The notes beneath the pieces are model-generated. The model saw only the letters and a list, made by a program, of their open reading frames with translations, was not told the DNA's origin and did no database searches. Shown here one piece after another: positions 19,330 through 28,474 of a DNA stretch of 64,000 nt; position 1 is the stretch's first letter; each line of letters opens with the position of its first letter. A program made the translations under genes and the position numbers. This DNA comes from Brumimicrobium salinarum (GTDB taxonomy: Bacteria; Bacteroidota; Bacteroidia; Flavobacteriales_D; Crocinitomicaceae), in NCBI RefSeq assembly GCF_002844555.1, contig NZ_PJNI01000005.1, forward strand, positions 162,132 to 226,131. Reading direction: 5' to 3'.

Positions 19330-19776
19330 TTAGATTTCTGAACAATCACCACCTTTGGCTTCGATTTCTGCTTTTGCAGATACAGAAAACTTATGTGCGG
19401 TAACACTCAATTTAGCTTTTAGCTCACCTCTACCAAGGATTTTAACTAGTTCACGATTACCTAATAAACCATTTTGACGAAGGATATCTGGATTTATTTC
19501 CGTTAATCCTTTGCGATCAACCAATGTTTGAATAACATCCAGGTTTACTGCTTTATATTCAACACGGTTTATGTTATTAAAACCATATTTTGGAACACGT
19601 CTTTGGAGCGGCATTTGCCCTCCTTCAAAACCAATTTTCTTACTGTAACCAGATCTAGATTTTGCTCCTTTGTGACCACGTGTAGCTGTACCACCGTAAC
19701 CAGAACCTTGACCACGACCAATTCGACGCTGTCCATGAGTAGAACCTTTCGCTGGCTTTAAATTATTTAGACTCAT
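19330..19776 (-). CDS. rplO: 50S ribosomal protein L15
   Basis: The 148-residue L15 shows the glycine/arginine-rich N-terminal extension (RRIGRGQGSGYGGTATRGHK) that threads into 23S rRNA, then the core with the FEGGQMPLQRRVPKYGF block and a C-terminal domain ending in GGDCSEI. L15 is a late-assembly protein of the large subunit. It lies 21 bases after rpmD and 26 before the likely secY start. Confidence 0.96.
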   Translation of the reverse strand: MSLNNLKPAKGSTHGQRRIGRGQGSGYGGTATRGHKGAKSRSGYSKKIGFEGGQMPLQRRVPKYGFNNINRVEYKAVNLDVIQTLVDRKGLTEINPDILRQNGLLGNRELVKILGRGELKAKLSVTAHKFSVSAKAEIEAKGGDCSEI

Positions 19777-19797
19777 TGCATTTCTTTTTTTAGATTT

Positions 19798-19980
19798 TTA
19801 CTCGACTACTTCAACTAAGTGTTGAACTTTTGCAACCATACCAAGAACTTGAGGAGTAGCCTCTTTCTCTATAACATGATTCATTTTACGTAGCCCTAAT
19901 GCTTTAACCGTATCTTTTTGTCTTTGCGTACGGTTAATAGCACTTCTTACCAATTTTATTTTAATTGTCTTGTTTGCCAT
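19798..19980 (-). CDS. rpmD: 50S ribosomal protein L30
   Basis: A 60-residue L30, with the family pattern [20 protein letters not shown] followed by [21 protein letters not shown]. It is absent in some bacteria but present here in its standard slot between rpsE (10-base gap) and rplO. Confidence 0.95.
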   Translation of the reverse strand: MANKTIKIKLVRSAINRTQRQKDTVKALGLRKMNHVIEKEATPQVLGMVAKVQHLVEVVE

Positions 19981-19990
19981 TCTATTTAAA

Positions 19991-20509
19991 TTAACCGTTA
20001 AACACTTGATCCATTGATATACCGCGTTGTTTCGCTACAGCTAATGCATCCCTCATTAAAGATAATGCGTCTATAGTTGCTTTTACAACGTTTTGTGGGT
20101 TTGATGAACCTTGAGATTTAGCTAAAACATTATGTATTCCTGCACTTTCAAGTACGGCACGCATTGCACCACCGGCAATAACTCCTGTACCTTCAGAAGC
20201 GGGTTTGAGTAAAACTCTAGCTCCACTATATTTTCCTTTCTGTGTGTGAGGCACAGTTCCGTTAATAATAGGAACTCTAATTAGGTTTTTCTTTGCATCA
20301 TCAATCCCTTTTGAGATTGCTTCTGTAACTTCATTTGCTTTACCTAATCCTTGACCTACAATTCCATCTCCATTACCAACCACAACGATTGCTGAGAAAC
20401 TAAAAGTACGTCCACCTTTTGTTACCTTGGTAACTCTGTTAATACCAACTAACTTATCAACTAATTCTAAGTCGGCTGGTTTAACTCTATTGTTAATTTT
20501 TGCTGCCAT
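19991..20509 (-). CDS. rpsE: 30S ribosomal protein S5
   Basis: A 172-residue S5 with the double-stranded-RNA-binding N-terminal domain ([38 protein letters not shown]) and the C-terminal domain ([20 protein letters not shown] and [17 protein letters not shown]). S5 helps keep decoding accurate and forms the mRNA entry channel with S3 and S4. It begins four bases after rplR. Confidence 0.97.
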   Translation of the reverse strand: MAAKINNRVKPADLELVDKLVGINRVTKVTKGGRTFSFSAIVVVGNGDGIVGQGLGKANEVTEAISKGIDDAKKNLIRVPIINGTVPHTQKGKYSGARVLLKPASEGTGVIAGGAMRAVLESAGIHNVLAKSQGSSNPQNVVKATIDALSLMRDALAVAKQRGISMDQVFNG

Positions 20510-20513
20510 TTTA

Positions 20514-20867
20514 TTATAGTTTTAATCCTCCTTCTCTTGCTCCATCAGCAAGTGATTTAACTCTTCCATGATACAAGTAACCGTTTCGGTCAAATTTCAC
20601 AGCCTCTATATTTGCCTTAACTGCTTTTTCAGCAATTAATTTTCCAACAATTTTGGCTTGTTCAATTTTTGGAAGATTTTCACACTCTTTAACGCCTTGT
20701 GAAGAAGCAGAAACTAAAGTCTCTCCTTTAAGATCGTTAATAATTTGTGCATAAATCTGCTTGTTACTTCTATAAACTGAAAGTCTTGGAAGTACGTCAG
20801 TACCCGTTAAATTTTTACGGATTCTTTTCTTGATTTTAGCTCTTCTAGCTATTTTACTAAATGCCAT
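20514..20867 (-). CDS. rplR: 50S ribosomal protein L18
   Basis: A 117-residue L18, the 5S rRNA-binding protein of the central protuberance, with the basic N-terminus ([18 protein letters not shown]), [18 protein letters not shown] and the C-terminal [24 protein letters not shown] block. It lies 18 bases after rplF and four bases before rpsE. Confidence 0.96.
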   Translation of the reverse strand: MAFSKIARRAKIKKRIRKNLTGTDVLPRLSVYRSNKQIYAQIINDLKGETLVSASSQGVKECENLPKIEQAKIVGKLIAEKAVKANIEAVKFDRNGYLYHGRVKSLADGAREGGLKL

Positions 20868-20885
20868 TTTATTCTTAAATTAAGA

Positions 20886-21437
20886 TTATTTACCTGCTGC
20901 TTTACCTGCTTTTCTTCTTACATACTCACCCTGTAAGCGAATTCCTTTACCTTTATATGGTTCAGGTTTACGGAAAGAACGAATCTTGGCAGCTACTTGA
21001 CCGACTAGTTGTTTGTCAACTGATTCTAAAGTCACGATTGGTGCTTTACCTTTTGCAGTTTCTGCAGATACCTTAATTTCTTTTGGCAATTCGATAACTA
21101 TTGGATGAGAGTGACCAACCGAAAGGGTTAAAATTTGCCCTTGCGCTGTTGCTCTAAAACCAACTCCTATAATTTCTAATACCTTCTTATACCCTTCCGT
21201 TACACCTTCAATCATATTAAAAACTAAGGCTCTGTACAAACCATGTTTTCCACGATGAACTGGCGCGTTTGATTCGCGGTCGAATGTAATGGTGTCCTCT
21301 TCTATTTTTACTGAAATAGCTGGATCTAACTCTTGCGTTAGCTCTCCTTTAGCGCCCTTAACAGTAATAAGGTTTCCATCCATTTTTACTTCTACACCAC
21401 TCGGGATGTTTATTGGGGATTTACCTATCCTTGACAT
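20886..21437 (-). CDS. rplF: 50S ribosomal protein L6
   Basis: A 183-residue L6 made of two similar alpha/beta domains: SRIGKSPINIPSGVEV and VKGAKGELTQ at the start, and the second domain with VGFRATAQGQILTLSVGHSHP and the C-terminal signature PEPYKGKGIRLQGEYVRRK. It lies near the factor-binding site at the base of the L7/L12 stalk. A 20-base gap separates it from rpsH. Confidence 0.97.
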   Translation of the reverse strand: MSRIGKSPINIPSGVEVKMDGNLITVKGAKGELTQELDPAISVKIEEDTITFDRESNAPVHRGKHGLYRALVFNMIEGVTEGYKKVLEIIGVGFRATAQGQILTLSVGHSHPIVIELPKEIKVSAETAKGKAPIVTLESVDKQLVGQVAAKIRSFRKPEPYKGKGIRLQGEYVRRKAGKAAGK

Positions 21438-21457
21438 TGCTAATTATTACTTTAAAA

Positions 21458-21856
21458 TTAATAAACGTAACAAAGTACTTCTCCACCTACTTTTTCGGTT
21501 TTAGCTTCTTTGTCAGTCATCAACCCTTTAGAAGTTGAGATGATTGCGATTCCTAAACCATTTAAAACACGTGGTAATTCCTTCGAGTTACAATACTTTC
21601 TTAATCCTGGTGAAGATATACGCTCTAACTTTGTTATTGCAGGAACCTTCGTTGATGGATTATACTTTAGTGCGATTTTAATTACACCTTGTTTGTTGTC
21701 TTCCTCAACTAAATAGTTGGTGATGTATCCTTTTTCAAAAAGAATTTTCGCCATCGCTACTTTAGTTTTTGATGATGGAATTTCAACAATTTTCTTACTT
21801 ATACTGCTCGCATTTCTTATGCGAGTCAAAAAATCTGCTATTGGATCTGTATTCAT
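21458..21856 (-). CDS. rpsH: 30S ribosomal protein S8
   Basis: A 132-residue S8 starting [21 protein letters not shown], with the C-terminal [20 protein letters not shown] block that binds helix 21 of 16S rRNA. S8 is the translational repressor of the spc operon in E. coli, acting at an rplE site. Whether that control exists here is not visible. It lies 18 bases after rpsN. Confidence 0.97.
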   Translation of the reverse strand: MNTDPIADFLTRIRNASSISKKIVEIPSSKTKVAMAKILFEKGYITNYLVEEDNKQGVIKIALKYNPSTKVPAITKLERISSPGLRKYCNSKELPRVLNGLGIAIISTSKGLMTDKEAKTEKVGGEVLCYVY

Positions 21857-21874
21857 ATCTTTAATTACTATAGA

Positions 21875-22144
21875 TTACCAACTTGCTTTCTTAATTCCTG
21901 GTATTTTACCAGAAAGAGCCATTTCTCTAAATGTTACCCTAGAAAGACCAAACTGTCTCATATACCCTCTAGGACGACCTGTTAAACTACAACGGTTGTG
22001 TAATCTTACCTTTGAAGAGTTTTTAGGCAACTTCTGAAGTGCGTCCCAGTCTCCAGCTTCCTTTAAAGCTTTACGCTTTTCAGCATACTTTTCTACTAGG
22101 GCTTCTCTTTTGCGCTCACGCGCTTTCATTGATTCTTTTGCCAT
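21875..22144 (-). CDS. rpsN: 30S ribosomal protein S14 (zinc-free long type)
   Basis: The ATG at 22144 gives an 89-residue S14 beginning [21 protein letters not shown] longer frame starting at 22180 would run into rplE and adds residues not seen in S14. It has a single cysteine (in [22 protein letters not shown]) and so is the long zinc-independent form, as in E. coli. S14 helps form the head of the 30S subunit. It sits seven bases after rplE. Confidence 0.95.
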   Translation of the reverse strand: MAKESMKARERKREALVEKYAEKRKALKEAGDWDALQKLPKNSSKVRLHNRCSLTGRPRGYMRQFGLSRVTFREMALSGKIPGIKKASW

Positions 22145-22151
22145 GTTATTA

Positions 22152-22700
22152 TTATTTGGTGAAAGGAAATTTAAAAGCATCTAACAATGCTTTTGCTTCT
22201 TCATCACTTTCTGCTGAAGTAACGAAAGTAATGTCCATTCCTAAAATTTTATTTACTTTATCAATATCAATTTCCGGGAAGATAATATGTTCTTTAACGC
22301 CCATATTATAATTTCCACGTCCATCAAATCCTTTTGAAGGAACCCCTTTAAAATCACGCGTACGTGGAAGGGCAATTGATATTAAACGATCAAGAAACTC
22401 ATACATGTTATCTCCACGTAAAGTAACTTTCGTACCTATCGGCATTCCTTTTCTCAATTTGAAATTGGATACATCTTTCTTTGATAATGTTGCAACAGGT
22501 CTTTGTCCTGTGATTGCAGTAATATCTTCGATTGCACCATCAATGATTTTCTTATCAGCTACAGCTTCACCGATACCTTGAGAAACAATAATTTTCTCAA
22601 GTTTAGGGATACGCATCACAGATTTAAAACCAAATTGTTTTTTCAAAGAAGGAATAATTTCTTCTTGATACTGTTTTCTAAGTCTTGGTGTATAACTCAT
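22152..22700 (-). CDS. rplE: 50S ribosomal protein L5
   Basis: A 182-residue L5, a 5S rRNA binder contacting the P-site tRNA, with [37 protein letters not shown] and the C-terminal [23 protein letters not shown]. Its ATG overlaps the last base of the rplX stop (TAATG), which implies coupled translation. Confidence 0.97.
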   Translation of the reverse strand: MSYTPRLRKQYQEEIIPSLKKQFGFKSVMRIPKLEKIIVSQGIGEAVADKKIIDGAIEDITAITGQRPVATLSKKDVSNFKLRKGMPIGTKVTLRGDNMYEFLDRLISIALPRTRDFKGVPSKGFDGRGNYNMGVKEHIIFPEIDIDKVNKILGMDITFVTSAESDEEAKALLDAFKFPFTK

Positions 22701-23017
22701 TACTTAATTTCTTCTCCTGTTTTTTTAGCGAAACGAACTAGCTTTCCATCTTTGTTCAACTTACGACCAACTTTCGTTGGCTGATTATTGTGAACAAGCA
22801 TGAGGTTGGAAATGTGAAGACCCGCTTCTTTCTCCACTATACCACCTTGAGGATTTGCAGCATCAGGTTTTGCATGACGTTTAACAACGTTAATACCTTC
22901 AACTAAAACACGCTCCTTTTTTCTATCAATTGAAAGGACTTTACCTTCTTGACCACGATGCACACCGCTTATAACTTTTACGGTATCATCGACTTTAATG
23001 TGTAATTTCTTTTGCAT
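22700..23017 (-). CDS. rplX: 50S ribosomal protein L24
   Basis: A 105-residue L24 with the KOW motif ([22 protein letters not shown]) and the family block [22 protein letters not shown]24 begins large-subunit assembly by binding domain I of 23S rRNA. It overlaps rplE by one base and lies 11 bases after rplN. Confidence 0.97.
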   Translation of the reverse strand: MQKKLHIKVDDTVKVISGVHRGQEGKVLSIDRKKERVLVEGINVVKRHAKPDAANPQGGIVEKEAGLHISNLMLVHNNQPTKVGRKLNKDGKLVRFAKKTGEEIK

Positions 23018-23028
23018 GATTTACTAAT

Positions 23029-23397
23029 TTAAAGCACTTCAGGTGCTAATGAAACAATCTTCATGTAATTGTTCTCACGAAGCTCCCTGGCTACTGGTCC
23101 AAAAATACGAGTTCCTCTCATTTCGTTTGCTTGGTTGAGAAGTACCACAGCATTATCATCAAAACGAATATATGATCCATCTGGTCGACGAATCTCTTTT
23201 TTCGTTCTTACTACCACAGCCGTGGCTACTTGTCCTTTTTTGACGTTACCAGAGGGCATTGCGCTCTTGACAGAAACCACTATTTTATCTCCAATAGAGG
23301 CATAACGACGTTTTGTACCTCCGAGAACTCGGATACACAATACTTCTTTTGCTCCACTATTGTCGGCTACTGCAAGTCTTGATTCTTGTTGTATCAT
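23029..23397 (-). CDS. rplN: 50S ribosomal protein L14
   Basis: A 122-residue L14 starting [27 protein letters not shown], with the motif [22 protein letters not shown] and the [14 protein letters not shown] region. It is one of the best conserved subunit-interface proteins. Ten bases separate it from rpsQ. Confidence 0.97.
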   Translation of the reverse strand: MIQQESRLAVADNSGAKEVLCIRVLGGTKRRYASIGDKIVVSVKSAMPSGNVKKGQVATAVVVRTKKEIRRPDGSYIRFDDNAVVLLNQANEMRGTRIFGPVARELRENNYMKIVSLAPEVL

Positions 23398-23407
23398 TTC
23401 TTAATGA

Positions 23408-23665
23408 TTATTTGGCTCTTTCTAAAATTTCTACTAATCTCCAATTCTTTGTTTTTGACAAAGGTCTACACTCACGGATTGTAACAGTGTCTCCAACGTT
23501 ACAATCATTTTTTTCGTCGTGGGCGACAAATTTAGTAGATTTTTTTATGAATTTACCATATTTCTGATGTTTTACTTTTCTTTCTACTTTTATTACAATG
23601 GATTTATCCATGGCAACACTAGTAATCACACCAGTTCTTTCTTTTCTTAAATGTTGATTTTCCAT
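23408..23665 (-). CDS. rpsQ: 30S ribosomal protein S17
   Basis: An 85-residue S17 with the OB-fold pattern [21 protein letters not shown] and the family block [23 protein letters not shown]. It binds 16S rRNA helix 11 early in assembly. A 26-base gap follows rpmC upstream. Confidence 0.97.
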   Translation of the reverse strand: MENQHLRKERTGVITSVAMDKSIVIKVERKVKHQKYGKFIKKSTKFVAHDEKNDCNVGDTVTIRECRPLSKTKNWRLVEILERAK

Positions 23666-23691
23666 ATCAAGTCATTTTCTAAATCACCAGC

Positions 23692-23886
23692 CTAAGCTAG
23701 TTTTTTTCTTTTGGTTAACTCTGTATTCAATCTAGCGATCGTTCTTCTCAAAACTTTAATTTGAAGTGGATTTTCGAGTGGTGACACTTTGTGCGTCAAA
23801 ATCATCTTTTCCATCTTCTCAGTTGAGTTATCGAGGCGATCTTTAAGATCCTCTACAGATAATTGTGTAATTTCTTCTTGTTTCAT
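23692..23886 (-). CDS. rpmC: 50S ribosomal protein L29
   Basis: A 64-residue, all-helical L29 with SVEDLKDRLDNSTEKMEKM and IKVLRRTIARLNTELTKRK. L29 lies at the exit tunnel next to L23, where trigger factor and SRP dock. It lies eight bases after rplP. Confidence 0.96.
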   Translation of the reverse strand: MKQEEITQLSVEDLKDRLDNSTEKMEKMILTHKVSPLENPLQIKVLRRTIARLNTELTKRKKLA

Positions 23887-23894
23887 TTCTCAAA

Positions 23895-24323
23895 TTATTT
23901 TCCAGGTACTACATAGTCGTGGCGTGTTACAAACTTACATTTTACTGGAAGTTTTTGTGCTGCCAATCGAAGTGCTTCTTTAGCTACATCATAAGAAACA
24001 CCATCTGCTTCGAATAAAATTCTACCTGGTTTAACAACGGCTACCCAGTGACTAGGTGCACCTTTACCTTTACCCATTCGAACCTCTGCAGGTTTGGAAG
24101 TAACAGGCTTGTCTGGAAAAATACGAATCCAAACTTTTCCTTCACGTTTCATGTATCTTGTAACAGCGATACGTGAAGCTTCAATTTGTCTGGATGTAAT
24201 CCATGCTGGCTCCATGGTCTTTAAACCAAAAGATCCGAAAGCAACGGTACTTCCTCTTTGAGCAAGTCCAGTGTTTCTACCTTTTTGAGCTTTTCTAAAC
24301 TTTGTTTTCTTTGGTGATAACAT
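23895..24323 (-). CDS. rplP: 50S ribosomal protein L16
   Basis: A 142-residue L16 with the basic N-terminus ([17 protein letters not shown]), the [21 protein letters not shown] block and the [20 protein letters not shown] segment near the peptidyl transferase and A-site tRNA. It lies 26 bases after rpsC. Confidence 0.97.
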   Translation of the reverse strand: MLSPKKTKFRKAQKGRNTGLAQRGSTVAFGSFGLKTMEPAWITSRQIEASRIAVTRYMKREGKVWIRIFPDKPVTSKPAEVRMGKGKGAPSHWVAVVKPGRILFEADGVSYDVAKEALRLAAQKLPVKCKFVTRHDYVVPGK

Positions 24324-24349
24324 CTTTCAGTACGTTTTAAGTGTTCAAC

Positions 24350-25060
24350 TTATTTTTTCTTTCTTTTAGCACCTCCACGACGATTTCCACCTTTCTTTTG
24401 AGATTCTAACCCAATGTTTGGTGATAAATCACGCTTTCCAAAAACTTCACCTTTACAAATCCATACCTTGATACCGATACGACCGTAAGTGGTGTGTGCT
24501 TCTGATAATGCATAGTCAATATCAGCTCTAAAAGTGTGCAAAGGCGTTCTACCGTCTTTGTACATTTCTTCACGTGCCATTTCAGCACCATTTAAACGAC
24601 CTGATATTTTCACTTTTATTCCTTCAGCTCCCATTCTCATTGTAGAGGCTACAGCCATTTTAATTGCTCTACGGAAAGAAATACGAGCTTCAATTTGACG
24701 CGCAATGTTATCAGCAACAAGATGAGCATCCAATTCTGGACGTTTGATCTCAAAAATGTTAATTTGAATTTCTTTGCTTGTCAATTTTTTAAGCTCTTCT
24801 TTAAGCTTATCCACTTCTTGACCACCTTTACCGATAATCACTCCTGGGCGTGATGTATTAATCGTTACAGTAACCAATTTAAGTGTTCGTTCAATAATAA
24901 TCTTAGAAATACTCGCACGAGATAAACGCGCATTTAAGTATTTTCTAATTTTATCATCTTCAACAATTTTATCCTTATAGTCAGAACCTCCATACCAGTT
25001 AGAATCCCAACCGTGGATGTACCCTAATCTATTTCCTATTGGATTAGTTTTTTGTCCCAT
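24350..25060 (-). CDS. rpsC: 30S ribosomal protein S3
   Basis: A 236-residue S3 with an N-terminal KH domain ([22 protein letters not shown] carries the GxxG loop) and the C-terminal domain ([13 protein letters not shown] [42 protein letters not shown]), ending in a basic tail. S3 forms part of the mRNA entry site and helicase activity. It begins three bases after rplV. Confidence 0.97.
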   Translation of the reverse strand: MGQKTNPIGNRLGYIHGWDSNWYGGSDYKDKIVEDDKIRKYLNARLSRASISKIIIERTLKLVTVTINTSRPGVIIGKGGQEVDKLKEELKKLTSKEIQINIFEIKRPELDAHLVADNIARQIEARISFRRAIKMAVASTMRMGAEGIKVKISGRLNGAEMAREEMYKDGRTPLHTFRADIDYALSEAHTTYGRIGIKVWICKGEVFGKRDLSPNIGLESQKKGGNRRGGAKRKKK

Positions 25061-25063
25061 TTC

Positions 25064-25462
25064 TTAATTTTTAACTCCGTCCACAACTATACGTACGTGG
25101 TTGGATCGTTTTCTAATTCTTGCAGCTCTACCTTGAGCTCTTGGTTGAATTCTTTTAAGCATCCCTGCTTGAGATACTTCAATAGTTTTAACAACTAATT
25201 CTTCTTCTTCCAAGCTTTTGTCTTCATTTTTGATTTCCCAATTCGCTATCGCTGAACGCAATAAAGTGGAAAGACTCTTTGAAGCCTCTTTAGGATTATG
25301 TTGCAATATATTTAATGCCTTATTTACTTCAACTCCACGAATAAGATCAGCAACTAATCTCATTTTACGAGGAGCGATAGGAGAATTTTTCAACGACGCA
25401 AAAGCAATTGATTTATTATTTTCCTTCCTTTCTTCGGCTTTTAATCTTTTTCTAGCACCCAT
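25064..25462 (-). CDS. rplV: 50S ribosomal protein L22
   Basis: A 132-residue L22 with LKNSPIAPRKMRLVADLIRG and the beta-hairpin region that lines the exit tunnel (MLKRIQPRAQGRAARIRKRSNH). The hairpin tip is the site of macrolide resistance in other bacteria; no unusual change was noted. It lies 16 bases after rpsS. Confidence 0.96.
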   Translation of the reverse strand: MGARKRLKAEERKENNKSIAFASLKNSPIAPRKMRLVADLIRGVEVNKALNILQHNPKEASKSLSTLLRSAIANWEIKNEDKSLEEEELVVKTIEVSQAGMLKRIQPRAQGRAARIRKRSNHVRIVVDGVKN

Positions 25463-25478
25463 GTTACGAAGTTTTTAA

Positions 25479-25757
25479 TTATCTTCTTTTGTCTTTTTTA
25501 TTACCTGCATGTCCTCTGAAGTTACGCGTTGGTGCGAATTCTCCAAATTTATGCCCTACCATATTCTCAGTTACATAAACAGGAATAAATTTATTTCCAT
25601 TATGAACTGCTATTGTAAACCCTACAAAATCAGGAGTAATCGTAGAGGCACGAGACCATGTTTTAATTACACTTTTAGACTTTGAGGTTTGTGCTGCCTC
25701 AACTTTCTGTACTAATTTATAATGTACGAAAGGAGGTTTTTTTAATGACCTACTCAT
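25479..25757 (-). CDS. rpsS: 30S ribosomal protein S19
   Basis: A 92-residue S19 beginning [20 protein letters not shown], with [22 protein letters not shown] and the C-terminal [18 protein letters not shown]19 forms a complex with S13 in the head of the small subunit. It lies three bases after rplB. Confidence 0.97.
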   Translation of the reverse strand: MSRSLKKPPFVHYKLVQKVEAAQTSKSKSVIKTWSRASTITPDFVGFTIAVHNGNKFIPVYVTENMVGHKFGEFAPTRNFRGHAGNKKDKRR

Positions 25758-25760
25758 ATC

Positions 25761-26585
25761 CTATTTCTTTCTTTTCTCGATGATAAACTTATCTGAATAT
25801 TTCTTTGGTGAACGCGTTTTATATCCTTTTGCAGGAATACCATTACGCGAACGTGGATGACCACCAGCGTGACGACCTTCACCACCTCCCATTGGGTGAT
25901 CGATTGGATTCATCACAACACCTCTAACACGCGGACGACGGCCTAGCCATCTTGTCCTACCAGCTTTACCAGAAATCGATAAACTATGGTTGTGATTAGA
26001 AACAGAACCTATTGTTGCTAAACAACCAATAAGTACCATACGAACTTCACCTGATGGCATTTTTAAAATACCATACTTTCCTTCACGGGCGATTAATTGC
26101 GCTGAAGTACCTGCACCTCTTGCAATAATACCACCTTTACCAGGTGTTAATTCAACATTGTGAACCACCGTACCTAATGGAATATCAGCAATATACATTG
26201 CGTTCCCCGTTTTTGGTGTAGCATCTTTTCCAGAAACAACAGTATCTCCCACCGCTAGGTTTTCTGGAGCAATAATGTAACGTTTCTCTCCATCCTTGTA
26301 ATAAAGTAAAGCGATATTCGCCGTACGATTAGGATCATACTCAATTGATTTAACTGTTGCAGGAACACCTTCTTTATCTCTTTTAAAGTCGATAACACGG
26401 TATTTCTGCTTGTGACCACCACCTAAATAACGCATTGTCATACGTCCAGAATTATTACGTCCTCCTGATTTCTTGTGAGAAGAAATCAAAGACTTTTCTG
26501 GTTTAGAAGAAGTGATCTCAGCATAATCACTGATGAGTTTGTGTCTTTGCCCTGGAGTTGTAGGCTTGAATTTTTTAAGACTCAT
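25761..26585 (-). CDS. rplB: 50S ribosomal protein L2
   Basis: A 274-residue L2 with the SH3-like and OB-like RNA-binding domains ([20 protein letters not shown] near the N-terminus) and the C-terminal [20 protein letters not shown] loop, whose histidine lies near the peptidyl transferase centre. L2 is needed for subunit association. It follows rplW by 12 bases. Confidence 0.97.
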   Translation of the reverse strand: MSLKKFKPTTPGQRHKLISDYAEITSSKPEKSLISSHKKSGGRNNSGRMTMRYLGGGHKQKYRVIDFKRDKEGVPATVKSIEYDPNRTANIALLYYKDGEKRYIIAPENLAVGDTVVSGKDATPKTGNAMYIADIPLGTVVHNVELTPGKGGIIARGAGTSAQLIAREGKYGILKMPSGEVRMVLIGCLATIGSVSNHNHSLSISGKAGRTRWLGRRPRVRGVVMNPIDHPMGGGEGRHAGGHPRSRNGIPAKGYKTRSPKKYSDKFIIEKRKK

Positions 26586-26597
26586 TTCTTTAATTAA

Positions 26598-26894
26598 TTA
26601 AACATTAGTAAACAGATCAATCGTCTCTCCTTCAGCAACTGTAACAATAGCCTTTTTAAGACGTTTATTACGTGCTTCAACGATACCTTTGTTAGTAAAC
26701 TTAACAGAGGGTTTTCCACCGCCATAATTCATCGTACGTACAGCGTCAACTGTAACACCGTAGATGCTCTCGACAGCCTTTTTAATTTCTATCTTATTTG
26801 CCGTTGGATCAACAAGAAAAGTAAAACGATTATTCATTTCACTGTCTAATGTTGCTTTTTCGGTAATAAGAGGTTTTTTTATAATTGTGTTCAT
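26598..26894 (-). CDS. rplW: 50S ribosomal protein L23
   Basis: A 98-residue L23 beginning MNTIIKKPLITEKATLDSE, with the FLVDPTANKIEIKKAVESIYGV block at the exit tunnel, where chaperones and SRP bind. The ATG at 26894 is chosen; the upstream in-frame GTG and TTG codons would add only two residues. It starts six bases after rplD. Confidence 0.95.
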   Translation of the reverse strand: MNTIIKKPLITEKATLDSEMNNRFTFLVDPTANKIEIKKAVESIYGVTVDAVRTMNYGGGKPSVKFTNKGIVEARNKRLKKAIVTVAEGETIDLFTNV

Positions 26895-26900
26895 CACCAA

Positions 26901-27527
26901 TTAGTTTAAAATCTTTTCAATAACATTAACTGCATCTTTTGCAATTACAATTTTCTTAGCATTTAACACATCGTAAGTGTTAAGTGAATCAGCAGAAACT
27001 ACTTTTGTATTCTTAATATTCTTTGCTGATAAGTATACATTGTCGTTTTCATTTCCAACAACGAATAATACTTTTTCACTATCCAATTTCAACGCTGTTA
27101 AAACAGATTTAAACGTTTTGGTTTTCGGTGTGTCAAACTTAAGACCATCCAAGACCATAATACTATTTTCTTTTGCTTTTAAAGACAAAGCTGAACGTCT
27201 TGCAACTCTTTTCAACTTTACATTTAAATCAAAACGATAGTTTCTTGGACGAGGACCGAATGCACGACCACCACCTCTAAAAATTGGACTCTTAATAGAA
27301 CCTGCACGGGCAGTACCTGTTCCTTTTTGTTTTTTAATCTTTCGAGTACTTCCAACGATCTCAGATCTTTCTTTAGACTTGTGCGTACCTTGACGTTGAT
27401 TAGCCAGGTATTGTTTTACGTCTAAATATATTGCGTGATCATTTGGCTCAATTCCGTAAATTGAGTCAGCAAGTGTTACCTTGTCTGAAGTAGCTTTTCC
27501 TTTTGTATCTAATACTTTTGTTTCCAT
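26901..27527 (-). CDS. rplD: 50S ribosomal protein L4
   Basis: A 208-residue L4 with the long tunnel loop (KQKGTGTARAGSIKSPIFRGGG, FGPRPRNYRFDLNVKLKRVA) that reaches the exit-tunnel constriction. In E. coli L4 represses the S10 operon by acting on its leader. Its ATG overlaps the rplC stop by one base (TAATG). Confidence 0.96.
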   Translation of the reverse strand: METKVLDTKGKATSDKVTLADSIYGIEPNDHAIYLDVKQYLANQRQGTHKSKERSEIVGSTRKIKKQKGTGTARAGSIKSPIFRGGGRAFGPRPRNYRFDLNVKLKRVARRSALSLKAKENSIMVLDGLKFDTPKTKTFKSVLTALKLDSEKVLFVVGNENDNVYLSAKNIKNTKVVSADSLNTYDVLNAKKIVIAKDAVNVIEKILN

Positions 27528-28141
27528 TACTTCTCAATAATTACAGTTGAACCTTTAGCTCCTGGGATAGAACCTTTAACTACGATAATATTTTTATCTG
27601 CAAGTACCTTTAGAACTTTTAAGTTTTGGATAGTTACACGCGTATTCCCCGTTTGACCAGCCATCTTTTTACCCTTAAAAACTCTTCCCGGTGTTGAGGC
27701 CATACCAATTGAACCCGGTGCTCTAAGCATACTTTGCTGACCATGTGTTCTTTCTGAACCTCCAAATCCATGTCGTTTAACAACACCTTGGAAACCTTTA
27801 CCTTTAGTAGTTCCAGAAACATCAACAAACTCTCCTTCTTTGAAGAAGTCTGCTTTTAATTCCTCACCTGCTTTTAGTTCTTGTTCAAAATTACTAAATT
27901 CAAATAACTCCGCTTTTGGAGTTGTTTTTACTTTCTTAAAGTGACCTTTTAGAGATTGCGGCGTGTTTTTTTCTTTACGCTCTCCAAAACCTAATTGAAC
28001 AGCATCATAACCATCTCTGTCACTTGTCTTAACTTGTGTTACTACACAAGGACCAGCTTCTATCACTGTGCATGGTGTTGCCTTACCCTCGACACTGTAG
28101 ACACTAGTCATTCCGACTTTTCTTCCAATAATTCCTGGCAT
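27527..28141 (-). CDS. rplC: 50S ribosomal protein L3
   Basis: A 204-residue L3 starting MPGIIGRKVGMTSVYSVEGKATPCTVIEAG, with the GTTKGKGFQGVVKRHGFGG and RTHGQQSMLRAPGSIGMAS core that reaches the peptidyl transferase centre; the glutamine in this loop is the usual PrmB methylation site. L3 begins 17 bases after rpsJ. Confidence 0.97.
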   Translation of the reverse strand: MPGIIGRKVGMTSVYSVEGKATPCTVIEAGPCVVTQVKTSDRDGYDAVQLGFGERKEKNTPQSLKGHFKKVKTTPKAELFEFSNFEQELKAGEELKADFFKEGEFVDVSGTTKGKGFQGVVKRHGFGGSERTHGQQSMLRAPGSIGMASTPGRVFKGKKMAGQTGNTRVTIQNLKVLKVLADKNIIVVKGSIPGAKGSTVIIEK

Positions 28142-28158
28142 TCTTTACTTTATTATAA

Positions 28159-28464
28159 TTAAACTTTTATTTCTACGTCTACACCACTTGGTAACTCCAA
28201 ACGCATCAATGCATCAACTGTTTTTGATGATGAACTATAAATATCTAACAAACGTTTGTAAGAACATAGTTCAAATTGCTCACGTGCCTTTTTGTTAACG
28301 TGTGGTGATCTTAATACAGTATAAATTCTCTTGTGTGTTGGTAATGGAATTGGTCCACTTACTACCGCACCTGTTGTTTTAACTGTTTTTACAATTTTCT
28401 CAGCTGATTTATCAACTAAGTTATAGTCGTATGACTTTAATTTTATTCTTATTTTTTGACTCAT
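28159..28464 (-). CDS. rpsJ: 30S ribosomal protein S10 (NusE)
   Basis: A 101-residue S10, with [20 protein letters not shown] and the signature [23 protein letters not shown]10 also works as NusE in transcription antitermination. It lies 10 bases after fusA; the tufA gene that sits between them in E. coli is absent. Confidence 0.97.
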   Translation of the reverse strand: MSQKIRIKLKSYDYNLVDKSAEKIVKTVKTTGAVVSGPIPLPTHKRIYTVLRSPHVNKKAREQFELCSYKRLLDIYSSSSKTVDALMRLELPSGVDVEIKV

Positions 28465-28474
28465 TCCTATTAAA